This document shows, in pieces, positions 1 through 7,230 of a DNA stretch of 64,000 bases. This DNA is from an uncultured Prevotella sp. (GTDB lineage: Bacteria; Bacteroidota; Bacteroidia; Bacteroidales; Bacteroidaceae). The stretch spans positions 186,001-250,000 of the forward strand of contig ONYL01000001.1 in assembly GCA_900322035.1 (NCBI GenBank), written 5' to 3'. Within the stretch, counting starts at the first letter, position 1. Every line of letters starts with the position of its first letter. The notes under the pieces are model-generated. The model did not search any database. It saw only the letters and a program-made list of their open reading frames with translations, and was not told the origin of the DNA. Position numbers and translations under genes: made by a program.

Positions 1-682
1 CGATATGGGCTGTCTTTGGAGCCAAGCCCATCAACTGGCGGATGCTTGACGCAACACCGTCGCGTGCCTTCTCCTCGAGCAGGCGACCGGTCAGCACGAA
101 AGTGATGATCATCACGCTGGCATCGAAATACGTATTCCAAGCGATGCCGCGTTCGCCCCAAACCTGATCGCCCCAAAAAGTATTGAATGCGGAAAAGAGA
201 AAGGCGATAGCCGTGGAGAGGGCGACGAGCGTATCCATGTTGGCTGTCAGGTGTGCCATCTGTTTCCATGCGGAAACGTAGAAGGAACGTCCGCAATAGA
301 GCATATTGGCCAAGGCCAATAACATGGCGATAACATTGGCCACACCACGGTCGGCAATGGGAAGCCAACGCATGGAGACCGACATCACGAGGATGGAGAA
401 CGCCCAGGACAGCAGAGTCTTCATCTTCAGACTGTGATACTCCTTACGCTCGATCTCCTCCACCGATTTTCCCGTGTCGATCACCAGGTCATAACCGATG
501 TCGTTGATGGCCTTTTTCATTCCTTCCAGCGAGATCTGCTGGGGGTCGTAGTCGACGAGGGCACTACGCCCTGGCAGGCTCACCGAGGCACTGGCTACAC
601 CAGCTAAAGAATTGAGCTTTTTCTCAACGTGAGCAGAGCATGATGCGCAAGCCATCCCCACTACAGGTATTGTCTGTTTCAT
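1..682 (-). CDS. copA: Copper-translocating P-type ATPase, N-terminal part (runs off the window)
   Basis: First 227 residues of a heavy-metal P1B-type ATPase that would pump Cu(I) out of the cytoplasm at the inner membrane. Residues 1-70 form an HMA domain with the metal-binding motif GMACASC (Cys12 and Cys15). They are followed by a linker and hydrophobic segments that match the first transmembrane helices of the family; the visible part ends at LMGLAPKTAHI, ahead of the actuator domain. The phosphorylation site DKTGT lies outside the window. The start ATG at 682 puts the HMA domain at the very N terminus. The gene follows a CopZ-like gene by 54 bp on the same strand, so co-transcription is likely. 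Metal specificity (copper or silver) is inferred from the Cys motif and neighbours, because the diagnostic CPC helix is not visible. Confidence 0.9.
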   Translation of the reverse strand, partial: MKQTIPVVGMACASCSAHVEKKLNSLAGVASASVSLPGRSALVDYDPQQISLEGMKKAINDIGYDLVIDTGKSVEEIERKEYHSLKMKTLLSWAFSILVMSVSMRWLPIADRGVANVIAMLLALANMLYCGRSFYVSAWKQMAHLTANMDTLVALSTAIAFLFSAFNTFWGDQVWGERGIAWNTYFDASVMIITFVLTGRLLEEKARDGVASSIRQLMGLAPKTAHI

Positions 683-736
683 TCTTCGATTCTCCTTTAT
701 TTTAATCAGTAAGAAAGAAGAGGCAGGGTATGTTTC

Positions 737-955
737 CTATTTAGCCTCTTCTACCATCAGTTGATATCCGGCTTTCTCCACTTCTTCGCGCATTTTTTCC
801 AATGAGGTCTCAGCAGGATCGTAATCGACGATGGCCTGAGCATTCTCAAGACTCACGTGCGCCTCATTGACACCAGCGATAGCATTCAAGGCGTTCTCTA
901 CACGGGCTTTGCACTTTGCACAACCCATTCCTTTTACGGGGATGATCTGTTTCAT
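737..955 (-). CDS. copZ: CopZ-like copper chaperone, HMA domain
   Basis: A 72-residue single-domain HMA protein, expected to hand Cu(I) to the adjacent P-type ATPase in the cytosol. The motif GMGCAKC places the metal ligands at Cys12 and Cys15, and length and beta-alpha-beta pattern fit the CopZ/Atx1 fold. The opening residues MKQIIPVKGM closely match the start of the neighbouring ATPase (MKQTIPVVGM), which suggests the chaperone and the ATPase N-domain arose by duplication. An in-frame ATG at 979 would add eight residues, but the internal ATG at 955 matches the start of the HMA domain and of its neighbour. A TACCTTTG promoter element lies just upstream. Confidence 0.9.
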   Translation of the reverse strand: MKQIIPVKGMGCAKCKARVENALNAIAGVNEAHVSLENAQAIVDYDPAETSLEKMREEVEKAGYQLMVEEAK

Positions 956-981
956 AATCGTTATTTTTTTTAAATCCACGG

Positions 982-989
982 CAAAGGTA
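982..989 (-). promoter_or_regulatory. Putative -7 element of the copZ-copA promoter
   Basis: On the minus strand this reads TACCTTTG, a match to the Bacteroidetes -7 consensus TAnnTTTG, 26 bp before the copZ ATG. No TTTG is seen at the expected -33 distance (about 1009-1013). That would fit a promoter needing an activator such as the nearby AraC protein; this is inference. Confidence 0.55.
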
Positions 990-1154
990 ACGGATTTTCT
1001 TCTTTCGCCCGTTATGAAATTTCAGATGAAAGTTATAAATTTCAGCACATTGTCAGTTTCTGGCCAAGAATGGGTCTTTCTTTCATGACAACAAGAAGCC
1101 GGCCTCAACACATTCTGTAATGTGTGAGTTGACACAGTCCCCCATATAGCAGCC

Positions 1155-1264
1155 CGCGGGCTGGCATATGTGATCCAGCGGGCTGGCATATGTGATCCAG
1201 CGGGGTGGTATATGTGAGCCCGCGGGCTCCCAAATGGAAGCCATCGGGGTGGCTTATGCCAGCA
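1155..1264. repeat. 22-bp tandem repeat array A, upstream of copZ
   Basis: Five consecutive 22-bp units start at 1155, 1177, 1199, 1221 and 1243. The first three are nearly identical (core GCGGG, then ATATGTGA, then CC); the last two are degenerate. A partial unit precedes 1155. The array lies in the 378-bp gap between the AraC gene and copZ, 200 bp upstream of the copZ start. Units are contiguous, with no spacers, so this is not a CRISPR. A related array lies at 43280-43367. The rest of the 956-1333 gap holds the copZ promoter element and nothing else recognised. Confidence 0.9.
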
Positions 1265-1333
1265 ACCACCAACTACGCATCTTCATGAGTCGGACAACGA
1301 AAATGACAGCCACAAACAGACATGCCCCTACTC

Positions 1334-1903
1334 TCAATCAACACTGTCTAAAGATTTCCGCAAGTTGGCATGCAGACTCTTGAATTTGCTGGGTGTCATT
1401 CCTGTAACCATTTTGAACTGGCTTGACAGATATGCCACCGAAGAATACCCCATGCGCAGGGCAATCTGTGAGAGCGACAGCTCGTCGTATGTGATGAGTT
1501 CCTTCACCTTCTCCACACGCTGGGCGATATAAAAACGCTCTATGGTTGTTCCCGTCACTTTTGAATAGAGCTTGCTCAATGAGCTGTAACTGCTGTGAAG
1601 CTGGCCGGCGAGATAATCCGAAAGGTTTATCGTCTCCGTCATGTCGTTCCGCTGAACCAGCTGGATGATGCTGCTCTTAATCTTCTCTATCGTCTGTTCC
1701 TGGCGGTCTTCAAGCAGATCGAAGCCGATCCCCTGCAACTTATCGCGCAACTGAATGCGCTGGTCTTCGCCGATGTCTTCCTCAACTACGGCATGCCCCA
1801 ACTCTACACTCACGGGGTGAAAGCCATTCTCGCGAAGCAGCCCATCAACAGCCATCACACAACGGTTGCATACCATATTCTTGATAAATAGCTCGTGACT
1901 CAT
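1334..1903 (-). CDS. AraC-family regulator with N-terminal HMA (metal-binding) domain
   Basis: A 189-residue protein. Residues 1-65 look like an HMA domain with the motif NMVCNRC (Cys12 and Cys15, as in the neighbouring CopZ and CopA). Residues about 85-180 form an AraC/XylS double helix-turn-helix, including the second-helix signature LSQIALRMGYSSVAYLSSQFK and TPSKFK. The expected role is a one-component transcriptional activator sensing Cu(I) directly. A longer in-frame start at 2077 would add 58 residues of non-domain sequence overlapping the divergent OsmC gene, so the ATG at 1903 was chosen. It lies upstream of copZ-copA on the same strand but is separated from them by the repeat array, so separate promoters are likely. 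Copper sensing is inferred from the Cys pair and context. Confidence 0.85.
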   Translation of the reverse strand: MSHELFIKNMVCNRCVMAVDGLLRENGFHPVSVELGHAVVEEDIGEDQRIQLRDKLQGIGFDLLEDRQEQTIEKIKSSIIQLVQRNDMTETINLSDYLAGQLHSSYSSLSKLYSKVTGTTIERFYIAQRVEKVKELITYDELSLSQIALRMGYSSVAYLSSQFKMVTGMTPSKFKSLHANLRKSLDSVD

Positions 1904-1998
1904 ATCTCTTTTAATTACTGATTTGTTTCTGAATGCAAAAATACTAAAGAATATTGAAAAAAAGAGCTGGCAAGAGTGGGGCTTTAATTTTTTTTGCC

Positions 1999-2006
1999 TA
2001 CATTTG
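1999..2006 (+). promoter_or_regulatory. Putative -7 element for the OsmC-family gene
   Basis: TACATTTG matches TAnnTTTG and lies 26 bp before the ATG at 2033. No clear TTTG is found at the -33 position. Confidence 0.45.
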
Positions 2007-2032
2007 TAGTGTAAACAACAACATTCATTATT

Positions 2033-2437
2033 ATGGCAATAGTAACTACAAAATTCATGGGCAACGGACGGACCCATACCGTCTACAATGCCACGGGCAA
2101 AGAGATAACAACAGATGTAGACAAGAGCAATGGCGGAATGGGCGAGAATCCCAATCCTGTATTCCTGCTCTGCTCGGCCCTTTCGGCCTGCGCACTAAGC
2201 GTCATCGGCATGTCGGCCAAGAAAATGGACATCGATGCAAGCGGATGCTGGGCTGAAGTTACCGATGTGGAGGAAGATACGAAGACCTACGAAGTGACCC
2301 GCATTGACATTACCTTCCACCTCAAAGCTGAGTTTGAGCCCTCAGTGCGCAAACGTTTGGAGGCCTACTCCCACAAGGCCTGCTTCGTGGGCAATACGCT
2401 TAAGGCCGAAAAGAACTTCACGTTCGTCTACGAATAA
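2033..2437 (+). CDS. OsmC/Ohr-family protein
   Basis: A 134-residue protein of the OsmC/Ohr/YhfA superfamily, whose members reduce organic hydroperoxides through two conserved cysteines or have an uncharacterised redox role. Visible features are the glycine-rich stretch with PNPVFLLCSALSACALSVIG, where the helix carrying the first conserved Cys sits, and a later Cys in HKACFVGNTLKAE, matching the second position. Length is typical. It is divergent from the HMA-AraC gene, which hints at shared regulation under metal or redox stress. A GC-rich hairpin follows the gene. Whether it is a true peroxidase or a YhfA-type member cannot be decided from sequence. Confidence 0.85.
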   Translation: MAIVTTKFMGNGRTHTVYNATGKEITTDVDKSNGGMGENPNPVFLLCSALSACALSVIGMSAKKMDIDASGCWAEVTDVEEDTKTYEVTRIDITFHLKAEFEPSVRKRLEAYSHKACFVGNTLKAEKNFTFVYE

Positions 2438-2585
2438 ATGAATTATACAAGGAGCACATTAGGCGAGTTTGGAATCGAGTCCATATGGAGAGATTCCTGA
2501 CTGATTTCATCAGGTTTCTTCCGTCTGTTCTGACAATCTGGATAACTGCGCCTATATGTCCCCTTTCTAATTTGAGCGGAAAAAG

Positions 2586-2619
2586 AGCGCCTGCTCCACT
2601 ATGGCTAAGTGGGCGCTCA
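2586..2619 (+). terminator. Hairpin after the OsmC-family gene
   Basis: GAGCGCC (2586-2592) pairs with GGCGCTC (2613-2619), with extra pairing possible inside the loop. Only a weak T-rich tract follows (cattcttta), so termination is plausible rather than certain. Confidence 0.45.
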
Positions 2620-2673
2620 CATTCTTTATATTCAATACATCAGAACTGGATATTTTAACCAAAACAGAGTGAA

Positions 2674-3486
2674 ATGGCAATAGGCAAATGGATAGGCGGA
2701 TTCTTAGGATTCGCCGGTGGCGGACCGTTGGGGGCATTTGTCGGGTTCTGCTTCGGAGCTGTATTCGACAAGATGATGGATGCTGTCAATACGCCAGAAT
2801 CTCAGCCCAGGAAAGGTGCACGCAGTGCTTTCGGACAGAACAAGAGCTACGCCTACACCCAACAGCGAAGGCACGAAGAGGAAGGCGACCGCAATTCTTT
2901 CTTCTTTTCTCTACTCGTACTCTCCTCTTATATCATCAATGCCGACGGAAAGATCATGCACTCCGAGATGGAATACGTACGCAACTTCCTACGCAACAAC
3001 TGGGGAGAGGCAGCACGACAGCAGGGCAACGACATTCTGATGAAACTCTTTGCCAAGCAGAAGGAGATAGGCTTCAGCTCCTATCATCAAACAATAGTAG
3101 AAGCCTGCTTGCAAATCCGTGCCAACATGGACTATGTGGCCCGTATGCAATTGTTGCGCTATCTCTACGAAGTGGCTTTGGCCGACGGCGTCGTCACTCA
3201 CGAGGAGAAACGAGCCCTCGGCGAAGTGGCTCAACTGTTAGCCATCAGAGAGGCCGACGCAAACAATATTTTTGGTAGCAACTCCAACAGCGGCAACGAC
3301 TTGGATAAAGCCTACCGCACGCTGGGAATCAGCAGCTCCGCTACCGATGATGAGGTACGCCACGCCTATCGCCACATGGTACTGCTCTATCATTCCGACC
3401 GCCTGTCAGATGGCGCAAGTGATGAGAAGATCAAGGAAATCAACGCGGCAAAAGAACTGATCTATAAGGCCAGAAACATAAAATAG
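2674..3486 (+). CDS. TerB/DjlA-type J-domain protein with altered HPD motif
   Basis: A 270-residue DjlA-like protein. Residues 1-35 are a glycine-rich hydrophobic segment (GGFLGFAGGGPLGAFVGF) that could insert in the membrane. Residues about 75-200 form a TerB-like helical domain with acidic positions (NADGKI, LADGVVTHEEK). Residues about 210-270 form a C-terminal J domain, the module that stimulates DnaK ATPase. The invariant HPD tripeptide is His240-Ser241-Asp242 here, so the Pro is replaced by Ser; the codons read cat tcc gac. In well-studied J proteins HPD changes abolish Hsp70 stimulation, so chaperone function may be reduced or changed. A strong bidirectional terminator follows. Confidence 0.85.
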   Translation: MAIGKWIGGFLGFAGGGPLGAFVGFCFGAVFDKMMDAVNTPESQPRKGARSAFGQNKSYAYTQQRRHEEEGDRNSFFFSLLVLSSYIINADGKIMHSEMEYVRNFLRNNWGEAARQQGNDILMKLFAKQKEIGFSSYHQTIVEACLQIRANMDYVARMQLLRYLYEVALADGVVTHEEKRALGEVAQLLAIREADANNIFGSNSNSGNDLDKAYRTLGISSSATDDEVRHAYRHMVLLYHSDRLSDGASDEKIKEINAAKELIYKARNIK

Positions 3487-3522
3487 TTCAAATCGCCACA
3501 TATCGCCTACGTCAACAAAACG

Positions 3523-3562
3523 CCAAAATGGCCGGCTGCAGAACAACAGCCGGCCATTTTGG
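3523..3562. terminator. Bidirectional terminator between convergent genes
   Basis: A perfect 16-bp stem, CCAAAATGGCCGGCTG (3523-3538) with its complement at 3547-3562, and an 8-nt loop, followed by CTTTTCTC on the plus strand and GTTTTG on the minus strand. It sits between the J-domain gene and the aguB end, so it probably serves both. Confidence 0.8.
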
Positions 3563-3665
3563 CTTTTCTCATTTCACCTTACCTGAAGACTGTATCTGTC
3601 TCCATTTGCCAAGATTACGATCTCCAAACCTGTAGCCCAGAGAAGATAAGGTCGGGATGGTTCTT

Positions 3666-4571
3666 CTATTTCCCGTCGACAAACCTCTTGGTAATATCGG
3701 CATAAGCATCAATGCGCCTGTCACGCAGGAAAGGCCACCAACGACGAACATTCTCGCTGTGGTCGAAGTCGAGATTAACAATGATGCTTTCTTCCTCATG
3801 CTCCGAAGCACGATAGAGCATTTCGCCCTGTGGGCCACAAACGAAACTTGATCCCCAGAACACAATGCCAGGATGAGTCTCATCAGGTTCTTCGCCTGGC
3901 CGAGTGGGTTCGAAGCCTACCCGGTTGACCGCAACTACAGGAAGCCCATTGGCCACAGCGTGCCCCCTCATCACCGTTGTCCAAGCCTCACGCTGCCTCT
4001 GCTGCTCCTCCTGTGTATCATGGGAATCATAGCCGATGGCCGTAGGATAGATAAGAATCTCGGCACCCTGGAGCGCCATCAGCCGCGCGGCCTCGGGATA
4101 CCACTGGTCCCAGCACACGAGTACGCCAAGGCGTCCAAGCGATGTCTGGATGGGATGAAAACCAAGATCGCCCGGGGTAAAATAGAATTTCTCATAATAG
4201 CCAGGGTCGTCGGGAATGTGCATCTTGCGATAGATACCGGCAACAGAGCCGTCGCTATCGAAGACCACAGCCGTATTATGATAGAGTCCGGAAGCCCGTT
4301 TCTCAAATAGCGAAGTGACGATCACAACGCCCAAGTTGCGAGCCAATTCACCGTAGAGACCTGTGGAAGGACCGGGAATGGGTTCGGCAAGATCAAAATG
4401 GTCCACATTCTCTTCCTGACAGAAATAGAGTGAATTGTGGAGCTCCTGCAAAACGATGAGCTGTGCCCCTCGCCGAGCGAGGTCGGTAATCCCTTCGGCC
4501 AAACGTGTGATGTTGTCCTCCTTACTGGCCGAATTGTGTTGCTGGAGAAAACCAATCTTTATTTCTTTCAT
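3666..4571 (-). CDS. aguB: N-carbamoylputrescine amidase
   Basis: A 301-residue carbon-nitrogen hydrolase (nitrilase superfamily). The catalytic triad is visible: Glu43 in LQELHN, Lys116 in YRKMHIPD and Cys153 in VCWDQWYPE. The full-length similarity pattern (PIPGPST, GYYEKFYFTPGD, DSHDTQEEQQRQREAW) matches AguB, which converts N-carbamoylputrescine to putrescine, CO2 and ammonia. It lies 73 bp downstream of agmatine deiminase on the same strand, so the pair makes a two-step cytosolic route from agmatine to putrescine. The start ATG at 4571 gives the usual family length. Confidence 0.93.
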   Translation of the reverse strand: MKEIKIGFLQQHNSASKEDNITRLAEGITDLARRGAQLIVLQELHNSLYFCQEENVDHFDLAEPIPGPSTGLYGELARNLGVVIVTSLFEKRASGLYHNTAVVFDSDGSVAGIYRKMHIPDDPGYYEKFYFTPGDLGFHPIQTSLGRLGVLVCWDQWYPEAARLMALQGAEILIYPTAIGYDSHDTQEEQQRQREAWTTVMRGHAVANGLPVVAVNRVGFEPTRPGEEPDETHPGIVFWGSSFVCGPQGEMLYRASEHEEESIIVNLDFDHSENVRRWWPFLRDRRIDAYADITKRFVDGK

Positions 4572-4644
4572 ATTTTTTTGTGTGCCAAATCTTTATATTC
4601 TCAATCGATAAAATGTCTATTTCTAACTTCTACCCCCCTAACGC

Positions 4645-5688
4645 CTAATTTCTAAGCACTCCTTTCGGGAATTGCATCGTAAGGCAATGGAGAGAACCAT
4701 GTTGCCGAATGACTACTGTGGCATCGAGTCCAATGATTTCCCTATCGGGAAAAGCCTGGCCAATGATAGCCATCGCCTTCTTATCGAGATCCGGTTGCCG
4801 ATATGTCGGAACAATGACCGCGCCGTTGACCACGACAAAGTTGGCATAAGTGGCCGGCAACCGCTCGCCGTCATAGAAGATGGGGCGAGGTGTAGGGAGA
4901 GGCAACAGACGATAGGGCTTGCCTTCCATGGTCTGCAAATCCATAAGTTGCGACTCAAGCAACTTAAAGTCATCAAACATCTCATCGGTATCGTCGTCAA
5001 CCCGCATATATAATAAGGTATCGTCAGGGGCAACGCGTACGATGGTGTCGATATGCCCATCGGTATCGTCGCCGACGACGTGACCGTAATCAAGCCATAC
5101 CACTCGGTGAGCATGCAAGGTCGACTTCAAAGTGTCCTCTATCTGTTGCTGAGTCATGGGCTGATTGCGGTGATCGGCTAAAAGACAGGTCGAAGTCGTG
5201 AAAATTGTCCCGCGTCCGTCGCTCTCAATACTTCCGCCTTCCAACACAAAATCAAAGGAGACAAGCCGGCCATTGAACACACCAGCATCATAAAGATGCC
5301 GTGTGATGGCGTTGTCGGCCTCCCATTCAAACTTCTCGCCCCATCCGTTAAACTTAAAATCGCAAATGGTGTCCTCCACTCCAATGAGTGACAAGCCACC
5401 GTGGTCGCGGGCCCAAGTATCGTGGGTGGGACAGGCGACAATCCGCACATTGGCAAAAGCCTCAGCCGAAAGCGCATGTGAAAGCGTAGACTCTGTCTGG
5501 CGGGGAACAGACGTAGCGATAAGTAAAGGCTCGCGCGACGCTATGGCCTCAGCAAATTGGACAAAAGTTCGGGTTATCTCATCAAGATACGGTGCCCAGT
5601 CTGTCGCCGCATGAGGCCACGTGAGTTGCATTCCACTCTGGGGATACCATTCGGCAGGCAAAAAAGCATCGTTATTCAGCAATTCCAT
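4645..5688 (-). CDS. aguA: Agmatine deiminase (PAD-type)
   Basis: A 347-residue member of the peptidylarginine deiminase-like family that hydrolyses agmatine to N-carbamoylputrescine and ammonia. Recognisable motifs are the N-terminal LPAEWYPQSGMQLTWPH, TWARDHGG, the FEGG-type loop LEGGSIESDGRGT, GHVVGDDTDGHID, and the catalytic Cys335 in HGSLHCLTMQ near the C terminus. Length fits the family. It is transcribed ahead of aguB, and a promoter-like sequence is found on the minus strand about 38 bp upstream. It is divergent from the fetA-like gene. Confidence 0.93.
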   Translation of the reverse strand: MELLNNDAFLPAEWYPQSGMQLTWPHAATDWAPYLDEITRTFVQFAEAIASREPLLIATSVPRQTESTLSHALSAEAFANVRIVACPTHDTWARDHGGLSLIGVEDTICDFKFNGWGEKFEWEADNAITRHLYDAGVFNGRLVSFDFVLEGGSIESDGRGTIFTTSTCLLADHRNQPMTQQQIEDTLKSTLHAHRVVWLDYGHVVGDDTDGHIDTIVRVAPDDTLLYMRVDDDTDEMFDDFKLLESQLMDLQTMEGKPYRLLPLPTPRPIFYDGERLPATYANFVVVNGAVIVPTYRQPDLDKKAMAIIGQAFPDREIIGLDATVVIRQHGSLHCLTMQFPKGVLRN

Positions 5689-5725
5689 AATCTGTGTTTT
5701 AATGAATGATAGTCACTATGCAATG

Positions 5726-5757
5726 CAAATATAATTAAAAATAATGAGCCAATCAAT
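5726..5757 (-). promoter_or_regulatory. Putative promoter of aguA-aguB
   Basis: On the minus strand a TATATTTG -7 element (5726-5733) is preceded, after a 20-bp spacer, by ATTG (5754-5757), one mismatch from the -33 TTTG. The element lies 38 bp before the aguA start. Confidence 0.5.
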
Positions 5758-5831
5758 TTATTTTTGTATTTTTGCAGTATCTATCCTCAATTAACAACAG
5801 CTTTAGAGAATATCGAAACAGAAAAACGAAT

Positions 5832-6551
5832 ATGCTGGAGCTAAAAGATGTCATACTTCACTCACCGGCAGGCAAATCCCGCCGGCCGTTATCCTTTCTG
5901 ATTCAACCCGGCGACATCTGTTGCGTCGGTGGTGGGTCGGGAAGCGGAAAGACAACACTCGTCAGATCGGTGTTGGGCTTCTGTCCTGTGGCATCCGGCT
6001 ATATCAGCATCGATGGAGAACTGGTCAACTGGCTTTCCGCAACCACATTCAGACGGCAGATATTTTATATACCTTCGGATGTGTCAGCCGAAGGCGGAGG
6101 CCCCTCTCCCTTCGACGATCTCACCGTGAGGCAACTTATCGAGGCTCAACTACAGTTAGGCATCAACAGGATAAATATCGACAACGACCACTTAAGTGAG
6201 GCCTGGCAACTTTTGGGCCTCGACGAAAGTATCGGTGAACGCCGATGCGGAGAGTTGTCGGCCAGCGAAATGAGACGGGCGCTGCTCTCCATCGGATCAC
6301 AGATTCACAGAGACCTGTTGATAGCAGATGAACTGACCACGGGACTCACTGTGGAAGAGGAACAAAAAACATTGAAATTTGTCAGAGCCATGGCACAAAG
6401 CGGTAGTGCTGTTCTGCTGACCTGCCTCTCTGATGATTTGCTTTTAAAACAAGAAGAGAATGAACATTTCATTATTAGGGATCTTTGCGGGTTTGATACT
6501 GTTGGCGCTTCCGATAGCACTGCTTGTCAGACTGCGCATACCCATGCTTGA
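5832..6551 (+). CDS. fetA: FetA/YbbL-like ABC transporter ATP-binding protein
   Basis: A 239-residue ABC ATPase that pairs with the overlapping FetB-like membrane gene, by analogy an exporter linked to iron handling and oxidative stress. The Walker A motif (GGGSGSGKTT) and Walker B region (LLIADELTTGL) are visible. The signature motif reads LSASE instead of LSGGQ, the D-loop lacks the usual SALD form, and no His is seen at the H-switch (LLTCLSDD). The chosen ATG at 5832 starts at MLELKDVIL, the normal beginning of the fold; an ATG at 5772 would overlap the promoter-like TATTTTTG (5767-5774). The last 92 bases overlap fetB in another frame. Confidence 0.8.
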   Translation: MLELKDVILHSPAGKSRRPLSFLIQPGDICCVGGGSGSGKTTLVRSVLGFCPVASGYISIDGELVNWLSATTFRRQIFYIPSDVSAEGGGPSPFDDLTVRQLIEAQLQLGINRINIDNDHLSEAWQLLGLDESIGERRCGELSASEMRRALLSIGSQIHRDLLIADELTTGLTVEEEQKTLKFVRAMAQSGSAVLLTCLSDDLLLKQEENEHFIIRDLCGFDTVGASDSTACQTAHTHA

Positions 6552-7230
6552 GAATCTGCTCGTCGCTGTGGCTAAAATGGCTGTAGGGATGGGGGCACTC
6601 GGAGCTTTGCTCTACTGGGTGATGGAGGTAAACAATCTCGCCCTGTCGCTTGCCGTCGTCCTTCTAATGATCGTGTTGGCAACCATTGAATCCATCGCCA
6701 GCTCACGTCAGCCAAGGGGAAGAGTGCTGATACCGATATTGGCAGGAGTCGGCATGTCGGTAGTATTCTTCAGCTTGTGGTTTCTCTTCCTCGTCCTTGG
6801 CTTGAAAAATCCTTTTGTACCGCAGCAGCTCATCCCTGTGTGTGGCTTTATGTCGGCTGCCGTAGCCATGACCAACGGCAAAGCGTTATCGGCCTATTAC
6901 GCAGGTCTTTACGCCCATCATCAGCTCTACGACTACATGATAGGCAACGGAGCCACTCACAACGAAGCCACATCGCATTTTCAGCGTAGAGCCTTGGAGC
7001 GTGCTCTTACTCCCCTGATCAAGCGTATGGCCATGCTGATGGTGCCTTTGGAATGCACGGCTGCATGGCTATTGATCATGATGAACGTAAGTCCGGTGCA
7101 GGCGGTGTTGTTTGAAGTTTTGCTGCTCATCACAATGATGGCTGCATCTGCTTCCTCCTTGTTTATCGCCATTTGGCTTGGCCGCCACTATTCTTTCGAC
7201 AAATACGAGCAATTAAAGAAAAAGCAATGA
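6460..7230 (+). CDS. fetB: FetB/YbbM-like ABC exporter membrane subunit (UPF0014)
   Basis: A 256-residue polytopic membrane protein of the UPF0014 (FetB) family. It has several hydrophobic helices and the family-type cytoplasmic segment around VCGFMSAAVAMTNGKALSAYY and the RRALERALTPLIKRM stretch. In E. coli the FetAB pair exports iron; the substrate here is inferred. The ATG at 6460 is preceded by aagaagag and lies 92 bp inside the 3' end of the ATPase gene, so translation of the two is probably coupled. Its stop overlaps the start of the next gene (ATGA). Confidence 0.88.
   Translation: MNISLLGIFAGLILLALPIALLVRLRIPMLENLLVAVAKMAVGMGALGALLYWVMEVNNLALSLAVVLLMIVLATIESIASSRQPRGRVLIPILAGVGMSVVFFSLWFLFLVLGLKNPFVPQQLIPVCGFMSAAVAMTNGKALSAYYAGLYAHHQLYDYMIGNGATHNEATSHFQRRALERALTPLIKRMAMLMVPLECTAAWLLIMMNVSPVQAVLFEVLLLITMMAASASSLFIAIWLGRHYSFDKYEQLKKKQ

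Noticed and set aside
1155..1264. CRISPR array
   Set aside because: Units are contiguous without spacers, vary in sequence, and no cas genes are near; the same holds at 43280-43367.
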